Under the pieces are notes generated by a model. That model saw only the letters and a program-made list of their open reading frames with translations. It had not been told where the DNA came from and made no database searches. The translations under genes were made by a program, and so were the position numbers. Below, piece by piece: positions 1 through 10,922 of a stretch of 64,000 bases of DNA. The stretch's first letter is position 1; each line of letters begins with the position of its first letter. The stretch comes from Oreohelix idahoensis (lineage: Eukaryota; Mollusca; Gastropoda; Stylommatophora; Oreohelicidae): contig JAMPIV010013759.1 of the NCBI GenBank assembly GCA_024509875.1, positions 54,348-118,347 on the forward strand. Direction: 5' to 3'.

Positions 1-225
1 AGCTTAGAGGTTGTCTTAACCATTGCAAATACACTATTTCCTCATAAGTTATCAAGAAGAACAACGTGGCATGCCCCAAAAACCGAGATACATGGCCAAA
101 TTGATTTTATTCTTGTATCCAAAAGATTCAAGTCCAGTATTAATAAAGCCAAGACTAGGACTTTTCCTGGCGCCGACATTGGTAGTGATCACGACATGGT
201 ATTGATGACGCTCAAGCTTAAACTT
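1..225 (+). mobile_element. LINE B, part 1: C-terminal half of EEP endonuclease domain
   Basis: Frame 1 is open from the first base to 225 and reads as the end of an exonuclease-endonuclease-phosphatase (APE-type) domain. It contains a Trp-His-Ala-Pro step, the GQIDFILVSKRF motif and the terminal SDHDMV motif with the catalytic Asp-His pair. The element enters from outside the window, so its 5' end is not visible. At 225 it is cut by LINE A, and the same reading frame resumes at 10923 after the 12-bp duplication. The frame carries exactly across that junction, so LINE B was probably still coding when it was hit. Family assignment (RTE-like non-LTR retrotransposon) rests on the single EN-RT ORF layout and is an inference. 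Confidence 0.85.
214..225 (+). repeat. 12-bp target-site duplication of LINE A, left copy
   Basis: AAGCTTAAACTT occurs here and again at 10923-10934. The two copies exactly flank LINE A plus its internal LTR insertion, and the LINE B reading frame is continuous when one copy is removed. A 12-bp duplication is normal for target-primed reverse transcription. Confidence 0.85.
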
Positions 226-473
226 CTGCCATCAATGGTACCTATACCTTGTAGCGGTATGGCAGCTTGCGTACCCTGACAATCCCCAGAGCTATGCCAG
301 TGGGAGTTTTACTCCTGGTAGGTTCAACCAAGCTGGACTGGTCTGTGTGGGTAGGGGTCAGACAAAAGCTGGTACCCTGGTCCTCCAGGTTGGGGGTTTT
401 AGCATAGGGCTGACACCCCTGTCTATGTAAAAAAAATAATGAAGTTACGGAAACAACATCAAATGAACAAACT
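226..473 (+). other. 5' leader of LINE A
   Basis: No long ORF. This runs from the LINE B junction to the first open codons of the endonuclease frame. It holds a short A-run at 429-436. A competing small frame from the ATG at 439 stops at 511 and may be the original N-terminus, now shifted. Confidence 0.5.
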
Positions 474-509
474 TTGCTGCGGGATGGGCATTCGGAGTCT
501 GTGGCTCGT

Positions 510-1661
510 ATGACTGTCAGTGGTGAAAGCCGAAAGGAAGCCACTGACATGAAAACGGATGTCCTTACCGCAAAACAGGATACAAGAATAGGATTTTGGA
601 ATGTCAGGACAATGTACGAGACAGGTAAACTAAGACAGGTCACGGCAGAAATGAGAAACTACAGGTTACACATCCTGGGGATAAGTGAGAGCAGATGGAC
701 AGGGGCAGGAAAAGTTAAAACAGCAACAGGAGAAACAGTACTTTACTCTGGAAGAGAGGATGGACAGCACAGTGAAGGCGTAGCCATTATTCTACAGAAA
801 GGGATAGAAAGGACATTACTGGAATGGAAACCCATCAACAACAGACTGATACGATTGAGATTGAGAGGGAGATTCACCAACACTACAATAATACAATGCT
901 ACGCACCAACGAATGATAGCGATGAGGAGGTCAAGGATGAATTCTATCAACAACTGCAGAAAGAAATGGAAGACACACCTAGATATGATCTTGTTATAGT
1001 AATGGGAGACCTCAATGCGAAAGTTGGTACACACAATACATATAATGAAAGAACAATGGGGAAATGCGGCAGCGGAACAGCAAACGAAAATGGGGATAAG
1101 CTAATAAGTTTCTGTAGCATTAACAACCTGGTCATTGGAGGAACACTTTTCCCACATAAGGAAATTCACAAGTTAACATGGGAATCACCAAATGGTCGGG
1201 ACAGAAACCAGATAGACCACATCATGGTTAACGGTAGATGGAGACATGCATTACAAGATGTGAAGGTAAGAAGAGGTGCAGATGTGGGAAGTGATCACCA
1301 TTTAGTAGTAGCAAAACTGAAAGTGAAACTAAGAAGGGCTGGACCAACTGTAACTACACAGAAAAGGTTTGACATCAGCAAATTGAAGGACCCCCTTACC
1401 AGAAAAGCTTTTGCGGCCGACATTAAGAAACGATATCAATTTGCCAAAAGCCAGGAAAAGACATTGACTGATGATATAGACCAGAATTTCAACACCATTT
1501 CAACAGTATATAAGGAAAGTAGCAAATCATGCTTAGGATTCCAGGAAAGGAAGAAGCAAGACTGGATAACACCAGAAACACTAAAACACCATAAAGATGA
1601 GAAAGGAAATGAAAAGAAAGAAAACAGAAGCGAAGTCCCCCAGGTTAAAGCAACTATATAG
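510..1661 (+). pseudogene. LINE A ORF part 1: EEP (APE-type) endonuclease
   Basis: First in-frame ATG is 510; the frame is already open at 462. The endonuclease starts with the strand GFWNVRTMYETGKL and continues with GISESRWTGAG (catalytic Glu), QCYAPTNDSDEE, VIVMGDLNAKVG (Asp-x-Asn), WESPNGRDRNQIDHIMV and GSDHHLVVAKLKVKL (terminal Asp-His). All EEP signature residues are present. The frame ends at 1661 through a +1 shift near 1600. The same protein is frequently mis-annotated in mollusc and other animal genomes as 'craniofacial development protein 2'. It nicks the chromosomal target before reverse transcription. Reading frame loss downstream makes it non-functional as a retroelement. Confidence 0.85.
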
Positions 1662-2481
1662 CGAACAGTACAGCCAGCTGGACAGGGAAGTTAAACGCCA
1701 AACCCGAGCCAACAAAAGGAATTTCCTAGACGATCTTGCAAAACAGGCAGAAGAGGCAGCACTGAGAAATGAACAAAGCACAGTATACAAAATAACTAAA
1801 TTCATCAGCGGAAAACAAGGTGCAAACAATATTACATTAGTAAGAGATAAGCAAGGAAATCTCATCAAGACAGCAGAGGGACAGGAAACAAGATGGGCAG
1901 AGCACTTCAGAGAAACTCTGAACAAGGAAATACCAGAGACACAATTGAATGTTCCTGAGGCTGAAAACGATCTAGATGTAAATACAGACATTCCACGAAA
2001 AGAAGAAATCATCACAGCAATCAAAGGGTTAAAGAACGGTAAAGCTCCGGGCCATGATAACTTAAATGCAGAGCTATTTAAGACAGACCCTGAGCTAGCA
2101 GCAGAACTATTAGAACCACTATTTGCACAAGTGTGGAAAACGGGGACAACACCATCAGAGTGGAACAAAGGAATAATTGTCAAATTGCCCAAAAAGGGAG
2201 ATCTTGCAGACTGCAATAATTGGAGAGGAATCACTCTTCTCTCAGTTCCCAGCAAAATACTAGGCAGGATAATTATACAGAGAATTTCAAAGGCAGTAGA
2301 CTACAAACTGAGGAAAGAACAAGCAGGATTTAGAAAGAACAGAAGATGTGTAGACCATATATTCACTCTCAGGAACATTATAGAGCAGTGCTCAGAATGG
2401 CAAAGACAGCTTTACATAAATTTTGTTGATTTTGAAAAGGCTTTGACAGCATACATAGGGACAGTTTATGGAAAATACTGA
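1597..2481 (+). pseudogene. LINE A ORF part 2: reverse transcriptase, N-terminal half
   Basis: This continues the LINE A protein one frame over. A basic, Glu-rich linker (about 100 residues) precedes the RT fingers: GLKNGKAPGHDNLNAELFK (motif 1), SEWNKGIIVKLPKKGDLADCNNWRGITLL (motif 2) and EQAGFRKNRRCVDHIFTLRNII. It ends at FVDFEKAL, just where motif A should give F-x-x-A-F-D. A small deletion and frameshift near 2440-2460 destroys the motif A Asp and the frame stops at 2481. Confidence 0.85.
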
Positions 2482-3155
2482 GGGCTTATGGAATTCCAAG
2501 CTGCATAGTGGCAATCATAAAAAGCCTCTATGCCAACTTTACGTGTAGTGTTGGGCAGAGCAACCTAACCTTCGAGGTGAAGACAGGAGTACGACAGGGA
2601 TGCCCCTTATCAACCACTCTTTTTTTTAACAGTCATAGACTGGGTGATGCGCCAGACAACAGAGGGCAGTCCAAGAGGAATAAGATGGACTACATTTTCT
2701 ACATTGGAAGATCTGGAATATGCAGATGACATTGCACTGCTGGCACATTCACATCAACACATCCAGGAAAAAAAACGGATAGACTTAATAAATTTAGCCA
2801 GCAGGTGGGCTTGAACATCAATTTAAAGAAATCTGAGGTCATGACGCTCAATGTGAGCAACCCTGAGCCCATATCAGTAAGGAATCAGCAATTGGTACAG
2901 ACAGATACCTTCACATACCTAGGAAGCATAGTAACACCAGACGGTGGGGCAGGCAAAGACATCAACATCAGAATGAATAAGGCAAGAACAGCCTTCTTTA
3001 GCCTAAATAACATCTGGAAGTCCTCCCAATACAGCACAAGCACAAAATTAAGATTATACCAGAGTTGCGTGCTTTCTGTGCTTCTCTATGGTGCGGAATG
3101 CTGGAGAGTCACAGAGAAGGAAATGTCAAAATTGTCCTCTTTTCACACAACATGC
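2482..3155 (+). pseudogene. LINE A ORF part 3: reverse transcriptase, C-terminal half in broken frames
   Basis: Several short frames together cover the RT palm and thumb. TGVRQGCPLS (motif B) lies near 2585-2615. The catalytic LEYADDIALLAH (motif C) lies near 2710-2745, in a different frame from its neighbours. NINLKKSEVM, TYLGSIVTPDG and SVLLYGAECWRVTEKE follow in the 2805-3161 frame. At least three frameshifts are needed to link them. The element is cut at 3155 by the LTR insertion and resumes at 10528. Confidence 0.8.
3151..3155 (+). repeat. 5-bp target-site duplication of the LTR element, left copy
   Basis: CATGC sits immediately before the 5' LTR (TGTTAGG...) and again right after the 3' LTR at 10523-10527. 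The uninterrupted LINE copy at 29342-29764 has a single CATGC at this spot. Confidence 0.9.
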
Positions 3156-4114
3156 TGTTAGGTCATATTTCTGAGGTGGATGATGGAGTGAGTGGAAGTA
3201 AGGGTCACTGAGGTTGTCAATATTTAAGTTTAACTCAGGGATTGAGTTTATGTCTGGCTTCATGTCAGTATGTGGTGACTTGGGGCGTGCGCATGGAGAA
3301 AGCGTGTTTGGTGAACTAGTCTGGGTGGCTGAGAGAGTACCCGGATGTGACTAGGGGGTGTCTGTGTGTTTTTGATAGCCAAGCTGTGTGCTTGAGGCTG
3401 TGATTTGTGATCGAGCTGGATGCTCGTATTATGTGACAGTTGAGATAATGATATAGTGATTATGAATATTGTGATTATGTCTGACATATTGTTGTATAGG
3501 CGACGTCTTCCCGCCTAGGAGTGTTCTGGAGGAACTTTAGGTAATGTTCGTGGAGAACATATTAAGGCGACGAGTTGGTCCCGCCTTTGGAGCTACAGTG
3601 GAGTAAGGCGTTGAGTATTGTCCGCCTGGAAGTTATATTGGAGTAGAATTTATATGGCGATGTTGCATGCCGCCAAATCATAATCACTTGGGATAAGTGA
3701 TTTACACCTGGATGGTGAATGAATTCGTGCGAGGGTTGAATGCCGCACATAGAAACGTGTTGTGTTTACTGTTAGTGTGTGGACGGTCAGCCAGTCCGTA
3801 AAAGTATTGTTATAAGTTATTTCCTACAGGCAGTGTCAGCCTGAGTGTGATGTTATGCATGCGTGACGATATTATTGATGTTCAGGACTTATGTGAATGT
3901 TCTATTAAATGTCATGGAGCTGTACAAGTGGTGTCGTGTTATTCATATCCCTAGTGTTGTTTACCATCTACACACGACACACTCATAATTACCAAGCCCT
4001 AACAACTTGGGCAGCTCGCAAAAGGAGTATTATAGGAAACCTGGGGCAGCTTTTAGAGAATCAACAGAAACGCCCAGTGACATAAGTGATAAAAAAGAAA
4101 ACATACGGGTAACA
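3156..4114 (+). repeat. 5' LTR of the non-autonomous element
   Basis: 959 bp, starting TGTTAGG and ending GGTAACA. It differs from the 3' LTR by scattered substitutions and by lacking a small duplication. A second possible LTR terminus, CCCTAACA, sits inside it at 3997-4004 and pairs with the 5' end (TGTTAGG) better than the actual end does. The purine-rich GAAGTGGTGAGC directly after 4114 could be part of a primer-binding region, but I could not assign a tRNA. Confidence 0.9.
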
Positions 4115-6267
4115 GAAGTGGTGAGCTAGTATATTGGGGTACGAATAGGAGAGGTAACCGGTATTTCTGAACCCAGGACTACGGTAGAAAATCAACCAAC
4201 CCCCACTTCACACCATCGTTTGTCTGATACGGTGCTGCAATTTAGAAATCACAGAGTAATTCACGCAAAATTATAAACGTCAAATTATAAAGATGATTGA
4301 CAAAACGGCTGAGGACTGACCTTTCTGAGAACTGCATGTCAAGCTTTGTATTCAAATCAAGTTTAAAGGAGCACGGTAGCAGTTTTTTCAAGTTTATTTT
4401 ACAGTAATTACAGAATTGGCAAGCGGGATATTTTACAGCAGTTACACCGATACTGACCTGGCACGGGGTAAGAGTTCATGACCTCTCGTGCGACTTCCTT
4501 TCTGTACTAAAATATTTCGGAGAGAGAGACAGATTGCAAAGTAACCGAGTATTATCGGAGAACAGTTACAGTTAAGCTGTAAATTTTCAGTCACATCGGA
4601 TCAAGCATAGGGAGCATTCTGTGTTGACATGTGTGATCGTGTATGCTGACCTTTCGTCCTGCAAGTGGGTCAAGCGTGTTACTACTGACTGCTGCATTCA
4701 GTCGCTCACTGGTGATGAAACTAGTCTGCTAGGCCTAGAACTGATTTGTGACGTCACGGACGAGCGATCTTTCAAGTACTGTGCTGGCTGCCTGTTTGTA
4801 TTGTGTAATCTTCTACGTTTGATTGTCTTGGTGCTGTAAACTTGTGGCTGTTACATCATCATCCAGACCACTAGATATCATTTCTACGGATCTGACAACA
4901 CAGTATAAGATCTTCAAGCAGCTTCAAAACTATAAGATATGTATTATTCTTTATAAATTAGTATGGATTGCTTGTGTATTCGTTTTCTGTTGTGATCGTC
5001 TGTGTAAATTTCTTTGTGAGGTGTGTTTTCATCTGGTCTGCGTAGTTTGTTTTCGTCTGTTTACTTTTTTCCTGCGAATCTGTTGTTATTAGTTTTGTTT
5101 TCTGTGCTGTGCTGTGCTGAGTGTGTTGAAATTGTTCTTTGATATTTTGAATATAATATTTGTGGTTTCTTTTTCAGATTTATTGTGTTATTTTGTAGAA
5201 TATTAGGATAGATACTTTTCTTCTTTAAGTAGTTTAGTTAAATAGTGTATATTTACTTTTATTTAGTAATTATTGTTGTAAACATATTTTACATTACTAT
5301 TAGTATATTATGTGCAGTGTTAGTGTATAGGCCTACTTTAATGTTTATATTATAGATTTGGTTAGATGTTAATACTTTTCTGTTTCTTTTTATTCAGAAT
5401 CTGTGTCAGTGAGCTGGAGTGCTGTCGCCCAGTACTTCTGATACTATTATTGCAGTCTTTCAACATCTTGATTGGATCGGCTATTCAAGACACTACTTCA
5501 AAGATAAGTTTTTTTTTTTTTCTTGCAACATATACTTTTCTGTTTATATACCACTCAAAACTTTCCTGGTGGTCATTCATTGTTGCAGTGTTTGTATTCG
5601 TTGCGTTTATTTTTGGCTATATTTTTGTGAGATTAATACGTCTTTCTTTCCCGGAAGGAATTGGTATTAATCTACTCTCTAGGTTTTTGTAAAATTAATT
5701 CCAGTGTATGGGAGGCCCGGTCTTGGAGAGACTCGGTGTCTAGTGCCCCGTGGAATTATTTGAACATTTATTGGTGTTAGCTGTTCAAGTCTTGTTTGTA
5801 TATCCATTGTCATGTAAATTATTTTTCTCTCATGTGATGTTTATATGGGGTTTTCTAGTGTCTTTTCTTCTATCTTGTAAATATATTTATTTTACAGTTC
5901 CATTGTGCGTGTTTGTTTCCAGGTGTGGTAGTATACATCTAAATCTACTTTTCTTTAGCTATCATCTGTTATCCCCCCGCCTGTGAGTTATTGTTTGTCT
6001 TTCTTGTAATTGTAGAGTATTTCATCATCATCATACTTCATCTTGTCTTCCTGAATGTCGGTAGATTCTTTTGTTGTATGCATAACTATATATTGGAGTA
6101 TTGAGAGTGAGTGCTTTAGGTTTGGCATTATTAATTGTTTATTTAAGTATTCACTACTTCATTAGTGTAGTGTGCTATTGTAGTAAGAGTTCTTAGTGTT
6201 ACTACTTTCATTAAATAGTGTTATCCGGAATTCCAATAGCTTTAGCAACCACCAAAGAGATTTAGAC
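4115..6267 (+). other. Internal 5' untranslated region of the LTR element
   Basis: About 2.1 kb. T-rich from 4800 onward, with no ATG-initiated frame of note and no domain. The modest frames here open from non-ATG codons or are low-complexity Phe/Leu/Val runs. The length is unusual for a leader and may hold packaging or splice signals. Confidence 0.6.
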
Positions 6268-7671
6268 ATGGGCAACTCTGCAGGTTCCATGGATGATTCA
6301 TTTTCATCATCATGTGATGAGCCTATGCAAGAGTGTAGTCGAACCTGTGAGAACAGAAGAAGAAGGATAGCTTTACGAGAGTTGGCGTTAGCAATAAGGA
6401 ATGGTGATGCATATGAGGTGTATAACTCTCGTATAGAAGTAAGAAATAGAGATAGTATAAAAGTTTATTGTTTAAAAATGAAGAATACCTTCGAGACTAT
6501 GATACAGCCAGAATATAGGGATTTTAAGAAGAGACCAAAACTGAATTTACAGAGGAAAACTAATATAGCAGAACCAGCATCAACTAAGGTGAAAACTGAA
6601 ACAAGGAATGTTTCTGTTCAGATTGAGAAGAAAGGTGTTACTGTACAAGCAAATAACCATCGTGAAGATACTTCAGCCTCAGTTGGGAAATGGTCCAACA
6701 TGACTGTAGATGTACCACTGAAGAAGACTATGATCAGTGATGATTCAGTGAAGAGAAAAGATAACTTATGTCCTATAGGAGGAATCCAAAGGGGTGTTAG
6801 TGAGAAGGCACAAATTTCTACAAAAGTCTATGCAACAACGAAGGGAGTGTCTAGGCCTATGTATGATGAAACATATGATGCATCCCAAGAAGTTGTTTTG
6901 CCAAAAATGGGGTTTTGGTGTGACAAAGATCAGTTACAGATAGACAAATTGATTCAGGAAGAGGGAACCTTCGAGGAAAAGTGTGCAATATTAGAAGGAA
7001 AATTCAAGATTGTTGAGCAGTTACTGATAAAGGAGTACAGAGATGGTAATCAAAGAATAAATGATGAATTCAAGGTGGTTAGGAACAGGATAGTAGCTGA
7101 GTATAAAGGTAATACTCAAGCTAAAGAACAACATTGCAGGGTCCTGTCGTCTCAAAGGACGGAGAAAGCTAGTGCTTTAACCAACAGTTTCTTTGATAAA
7201 GTGCAAGCACTAGAAGAGCAATTTAAAGCTGGAAAACAAAGATTAGAGCAACAAGCCGAAGCATTGAAGGATCAAGTTAAATCTATGCAGGAGCAACACG
7301 CGACTACGTCTGATACAGATCTGTCTGATTTGGAGAAGGTACCAGAAGATGCAGAACTTCATTACAAAAAGGCTAAGATAGAGCATACTGCATCTGTAGC
7401 CAAAGTAGCAGTAACGGAAGCTACTGAAACTGCTAAGAAAGAGGTTTGGAAGACAGTAATAGATGGTCTCAAGGGAGAAGGTGCTGGAATTACAGCCCAA
7501 TTAGAATTATTACTGGCTTATAATTTCAAAGGCAAAAGTGCAGAAAGAAGTAAAGAGCCACTGAAGTTGTTGATGTTTAATGCCATCAAAACATTACCAC
7601 CAGATAAGTGGAGCATAGATGATCTCTTCACATTATTGAAGATCTTGTGTTATCTGGAGATTTTGTTGTGA
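6268..7671 (+). CDS. Unknown coiled-coil protein carried by the LTR element
   Basis: 467 codons from the ATG at 6268 (the frame is open upstream to 6196 but only from a GTG). The N-terminus, MGNSAGS, loosely fits an N-myristoylation pattern. Next come an acidic Ser/Asp stretch, an Arg-rich block (ENRRRRIALREL, around residues 30-40) and a Lys/Thr-rich disordered region. From about residue 220 to 370 there is a charged, Gln/Glu/Lys-rich segment that should form a coiled coil. An acidic patch (DTDLSDLEKVPED) follows, then an Ala/Val/Thr helix. The C-terminal block of about 70 residues ends FTLLKILCYLEILL. There is no Cys-His knuckle, protease or polymerase. I do not recognise the family. It could be a diverged Gag (membrane-targeted, self-associating) or a captured host gene. 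Being intact within an element whose neighbours are all broken suggests recent selection or recent insertion. Confidence 0.65.
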   Translation: MGNSAGSMDDSFSSSCDEPMQECSRTCENRRRRIALRELALAIRNGDAYEVYNSRIEVRNRDSIKVYCLKMKNTFETMIQPEYRDFKKRPKLNLQRKTNIAEPASTKVKTETRNVSVQIEKKGVTVQANNHREDTSASVGKWSNMTVDVPLKKTMISDDSVKRKDNLCPIGGIQRGVSEKAQISTKVYATTKGVSRPMYDETYDASQEVVLPKMGFWCDKDQLQIDKLIQEEGTFEEKCAILEGKFKIVEQLLIKEYRDGNQRINDEFKVVRNRIVAEYKGNTQAKEQHCRVLSSQRTEKASALTNSFFDKVQALEEQFKAGKQRLEQQAEALKDQVKSMQEQHATTSDTDLSDLEKVPEDAELHYKKAKIEHTASVAKVAVTEATETAKKEVWKTVIDGLKGEGAGITAQLELLLAYNFKGKSAERSKEPLKLLMFNAIKTLPPDKWSIDDLFTLLKILCYLEILL

Positions 7672-9526
7672 TCTTGGTAGTGATAATTAATGAAGTTGCT
7701 TGTGTGCTGGTAAGAGATGTGTTAGATAGTGTGTCAAACGTTATGTGTAAGATAGTTGAGAGCTGATGGGAAGACAGTGCAATTGGTGACTGATTATGAG
7801 AATTGGAAATTTACTACTCTGGTAGTCAAGACACAATAAGTGGGTTTAAGATCATGCTATGTTAAATTTATCTCTGAGCTTATGTCCCTGTCCATTATTT
7901 ATATATGTTTACCACGGAAGAGAATGTTTGAGTGGTATGGACAGTGGAGTATGAGGTTGCATGAAAGGAAATAATGCATTTTGAAAATTGGTCAAATTTG
8001 CTTTCCTAATCTGGATCATTATTTTATTTCCAGAATTTAGGTATCCGATGGGATAGATAAGCCTTGGTTTGGCACTACTTATTGTACTTTAGACTACCAC
8101 TGACAGTGTCTTGACATGGTGATCGGACATCAAGTTGCTGAGAGGGTCTACAGAATACATTGTTTTAAGAAGTTATTTCATACCTTGATGATCTTTGCAG
8201 AGTACCAGATGCCAGAGAGCAATATTTTTTGGGCTGATGTACTTAGTTATATAGTTCAAATGATATTGCATTTTGAAATGTTGACAGTTTGATTTGTTGT
8301 GATCATGATATTTGACTACATGCATTGCACATTGTTGTGGTTTTTGAGGGTAAAGCATCGGCAGTGTGCTTAAATGACAAACTGTCTCATGGTAATTAGT
8401 TGTGGGTATCAACACTGATGCAGTCATGGCTAAATGCATGACATTTTTGATTAAATCATTGCCCTTAGTAATAACAATTGGTATAGCATGTGTTGAAATT
8501 GTAATGTATGAGACTATTGGGATATGCCTCTGTCTGAAAGGATTACAATGAGTATAAGAATGTGGGTATCAACTTTGTTTTCCAAATAGAATCAAGAAGC
8601 GGGAATAAACATGCTAGAGATGAGCATAATGGTAGAAATTTAGGAAGCAGTGGAGCAAGAGTTATCAGTATCTGCTAGAACTTCACAGATACAATTTTGA
8701 CCAAGCAAAGTTTTGGATTGAAGAACTTAAGGAATATGAGAAGAATTATTAGATTTATCTTTGTGAATTAAACTGATCATTGTGAAGGAAATTAGATCTT
8801 TTAAGAATGGATTAGGAAGAAGTAAAAGCTTTGGTGTTGAATAGTAAGTAAATTACACCATTCACTGAAATCTTGTTAAAAATTGTGGATTATTCTTTGA
8901 ATAATGGAATGCGTTAAATTTATGGGACTTACGTTATAAATATGACATCTTGGGTTGTTATACTGTACGTTTTTTTTTCGGTGGTTGTTACACGACATAA
9001 TGATGCAGTGTGATAAAGCATCATGGTTTGTTGTTTAAATCTTAATTCTTGTAGGGTACCTAGGGTACTGCGGTGTATGAAACTTAACATTTTTCACAAT
9101 GAGATGTAGAACATTTTTGTAACAGATATCATAAGAAATTGTTGATGATTTTTTTTTTTTCTGTGATGTATTTTGATAAGGATAAATAACTGATAGTTGT
9201 GCAAGAATTTTTCAAGACTGATGTAATTGCATACAACTATATCATTTGTTTCATTTTGGTGAAAGGGTAGGACATTATTATTATTATAAGCATTTGCTTC
9301 ATATGAATAGGAAGCATTATAGAGAACTGTGGTATGGGTTAGAGTGTGACTCACCCATTGAAGTTTCGTGTAAATAATCCAGTCACGGAAATTTGGCTTA
9401 ACATAGTATAATTCTCTGTTGTAGATGTTGGAATTTTGCCGACCTCCCATTTTTGTCAGATATAATTTTCAAAAAAAAAAAGAATGATGATATCATTTTT
9501 TTTTTTCTCCGGGGGTCGGTGTAAGC
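7672..9526 (+). other. Internal 3' untranslated region of the LTR element
   Basis: About 1.85 kb of AT-rich sequence without a supported gene on either strand. It ends in an A-run, a T-run and then CTCCGGGGGTCGG just before the 3' LTR. A conventional polypurine tract is not clear. Confidence 0.6.
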
Positions 9527-10522
9527 TGTTAGGTCATATTTCTGAGGTGGATGATGGAGTGAGTGGAAGTAAGGGTCACTGAGGTTGTCAATATTTAAGT
9601 TTAACTCAGGGATTGAGTTTATGTCTGGCTTCATGTCAGTATGTGGTGACTTGGGGCGTGCGCATGGAGAAAGCGTGTTTGGTGAACTAGTCTGGGTGGC
9701 TGAGAGAGTACCCGGATGTGACTAGAGGGTGTCTGTGTGTTTTTGATAGCCAAGCTGTGTGCTTGAGGCTGTGATTTGTGATCGAGCTGGGTGCTCGTAT
9801 TATGTGTCAGTTGAGATAATGATATAGTGATTATGAATATTGTGATTATGTAGGAGTGTTCTGACATATTGTTGTATAGGCGACGTATTTCCCGTAGCTA
9901 GGAGTGTTGGCTGGATGGCCAATTTGGTTAATGTTCGTGGAGAACATATTAATGTTCGTGGAGAACATATTAAGGCGACAAGTTGGTCCCGCCTTTGGAG
10001 CTACAGTGGAGTAAGGCGTTGAGTATTGTCCGCCTGGAAGTTATATTGGAGTAGAATTTATATGGCGATGTTGCATGCCGCCAAATCATAATCACTTGGG
10101 ATAAGTGATTTACACCTGGATGGTGAATGAATTCGTGCGAGGGTTGAATGCCGCACATAGAAACGTGTTGTGTTTACTGTTAGTGTGTGGACGGTCAGCC
10201 AGTCCGTAAAAGTATTGTTATAAGTTATTTCCTACAGGCAGTGTCAGCCTGAGTGTGATGTTATGCATGCGTGACGATATTATTGATGTTCAGGACTTAT
10301 GTGAATGTTCTATTAAATGTCATGGAGCTGTACAAGTGGTGTCGTGTTATTCATATCCCTAGTGTTGTTTACCATCTACACACGACACACTCATAATTAC
10401 CAAGCCCTAACAACTTGGGCAGCTCGCAAAAGGAGTATTATAGGAAACCTGGGGCAGCTTTTAGAGAATCAACAGAAACGCCCAGTGACATAAGTGATAA
10501 AAAAGAAAACATACTGGTAACA
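9527..10522 (+). repeat. 3' LTR of the non-autonomous element
   Basis: 996 bp, TGTTAGG to GGTAACA. Relative to the 5' LTR it carries a tandem duplication of about 21 bp (AATGTTCGTGGAGAACATATT twice near 9930-9972) and a rearranged stretch near 9850-9925. The rest is almost identical. Confidence 0.9.
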
Positions 10523-10527
10523 CATGC

Positions 10528-10922
10528 CTAAGAAAAATTCACCGCATCTTTTGGCCGAATACCATCACCAACCAAGATCTGCTTACTCGTAGCAAGCAAG
10601 AGGACATGCACACCATCATAGCTGGCAGACGCTGGAGCTGGGTTGGTCATGTCCTCAGAAGAGACCCCGATGCCATCACAAGAACAGCTATGCTTTGGAC
10701 CCCTGAAGGAAAGCGAAAGAGAGGCCGACCAAAAACAACTTGGCGAAGGACTGTGGAGGCTGAGATGCAAAGAATGAACCAGAGTTGGGGCACTGTACGA
10801 AGGATGGCCACCGACCGTGCAAAGTGGAATCAATTTGTTGTTGCCCTACAGGACGCCACTAGGCGTGATGGCCACTGACTGCTTTGACGGTCGGTGGTTA
10901 AGGATCGAAGAAAAGAAGAAAG
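10528..10922 (+). pseudogene. LINE A ORF part 4 and 3' end
   Basis: This resumes the LINE A protein after the LTR insertion: an HRIFWPNTITNQDLL segment, then WSWVGHVLRRDPDAITRTAM, WTPEGKRKRGRPKTTWRR and a closing DRAKWNQFVVALQDATRRDGH with stop at 10876-10878. The in-frame stretch that opens at an ATG is 10606-10878. The 3' UTR is about 45 bp, starting CTGCTTTGACGGTCGG and ending in a GAA-rich tail against the duplication at 10923. The same C-terminal tail occurs in the copies at 29342-29764 (+) and 60560-61230 (-), so this is a multicopy family. Confidence 0.85.

Larger units (their letters stand above)
3156..10522 (+). mobile_element. Non-autonomous LTR retrotransposon with an unknown ORF
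   Basis: Two near-identical direct repeats of about 0.96-1.0 kb begin TGTTAGG and end GGTAACA. They bound a 5.4-kb internal region and are flanked by the duplication CATGC. No protease, reverse transcriptase, RNase H or integrase motif is visible internally in any frame. The only substantial ATG-initiated frame is the coiled-coil ORF at 6268-7671. The element therefore resembles a large retrotransposon derivative (LARD- or TR-GAG-like) mobilised in trans by an autonomous relative. The low LTR divergence and the fact that it is the innermost insertion both suggest a recent event. Confidence 0.85.
226..10922 (+). mobile_element. LINE A: RTE-like non-LTR retrotransposon, interrupted by an LTR element
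   Basis: Without the LTR insertion at 3156-10522 this element is about 3.3 kb (226-3155 plus 10528-10922), the usual size for RTE-clade LINEs. The order is a short 5' leader, an EEP endonuclease, a reverse transcriptase, a C-terminal Cys/His-poor tail with the motif GKRKRGRPKTTWRR, a very short 3' UTR (about 45 bp) and a GAA-rich simple tail. These are RTE hallmarks. A second, 5'-truncated copy at 28676-29764 confirms the uninterrupted sequence around the LTR insertion site. The ORF has several frameshifts, so this copy is dead. Confidence 0.85.

Noticed and set aside
4621..5986. Several Phe/Leu/Val-rich small membrane proteins
   Set aside because: These are T-rich low-complexity frames, mostly from non-ATG starts, within the leader of an LTR element.
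6196..6267. An N-terminal extension of the LTR-element ORF
   Set aside because: The extension begins at GTG; the first ATG in frame is 6268.
10606..10878. A stand-alone small gene
   Set aside because: It is the C-terminal tail of LINE A, also present at 29550-29732.
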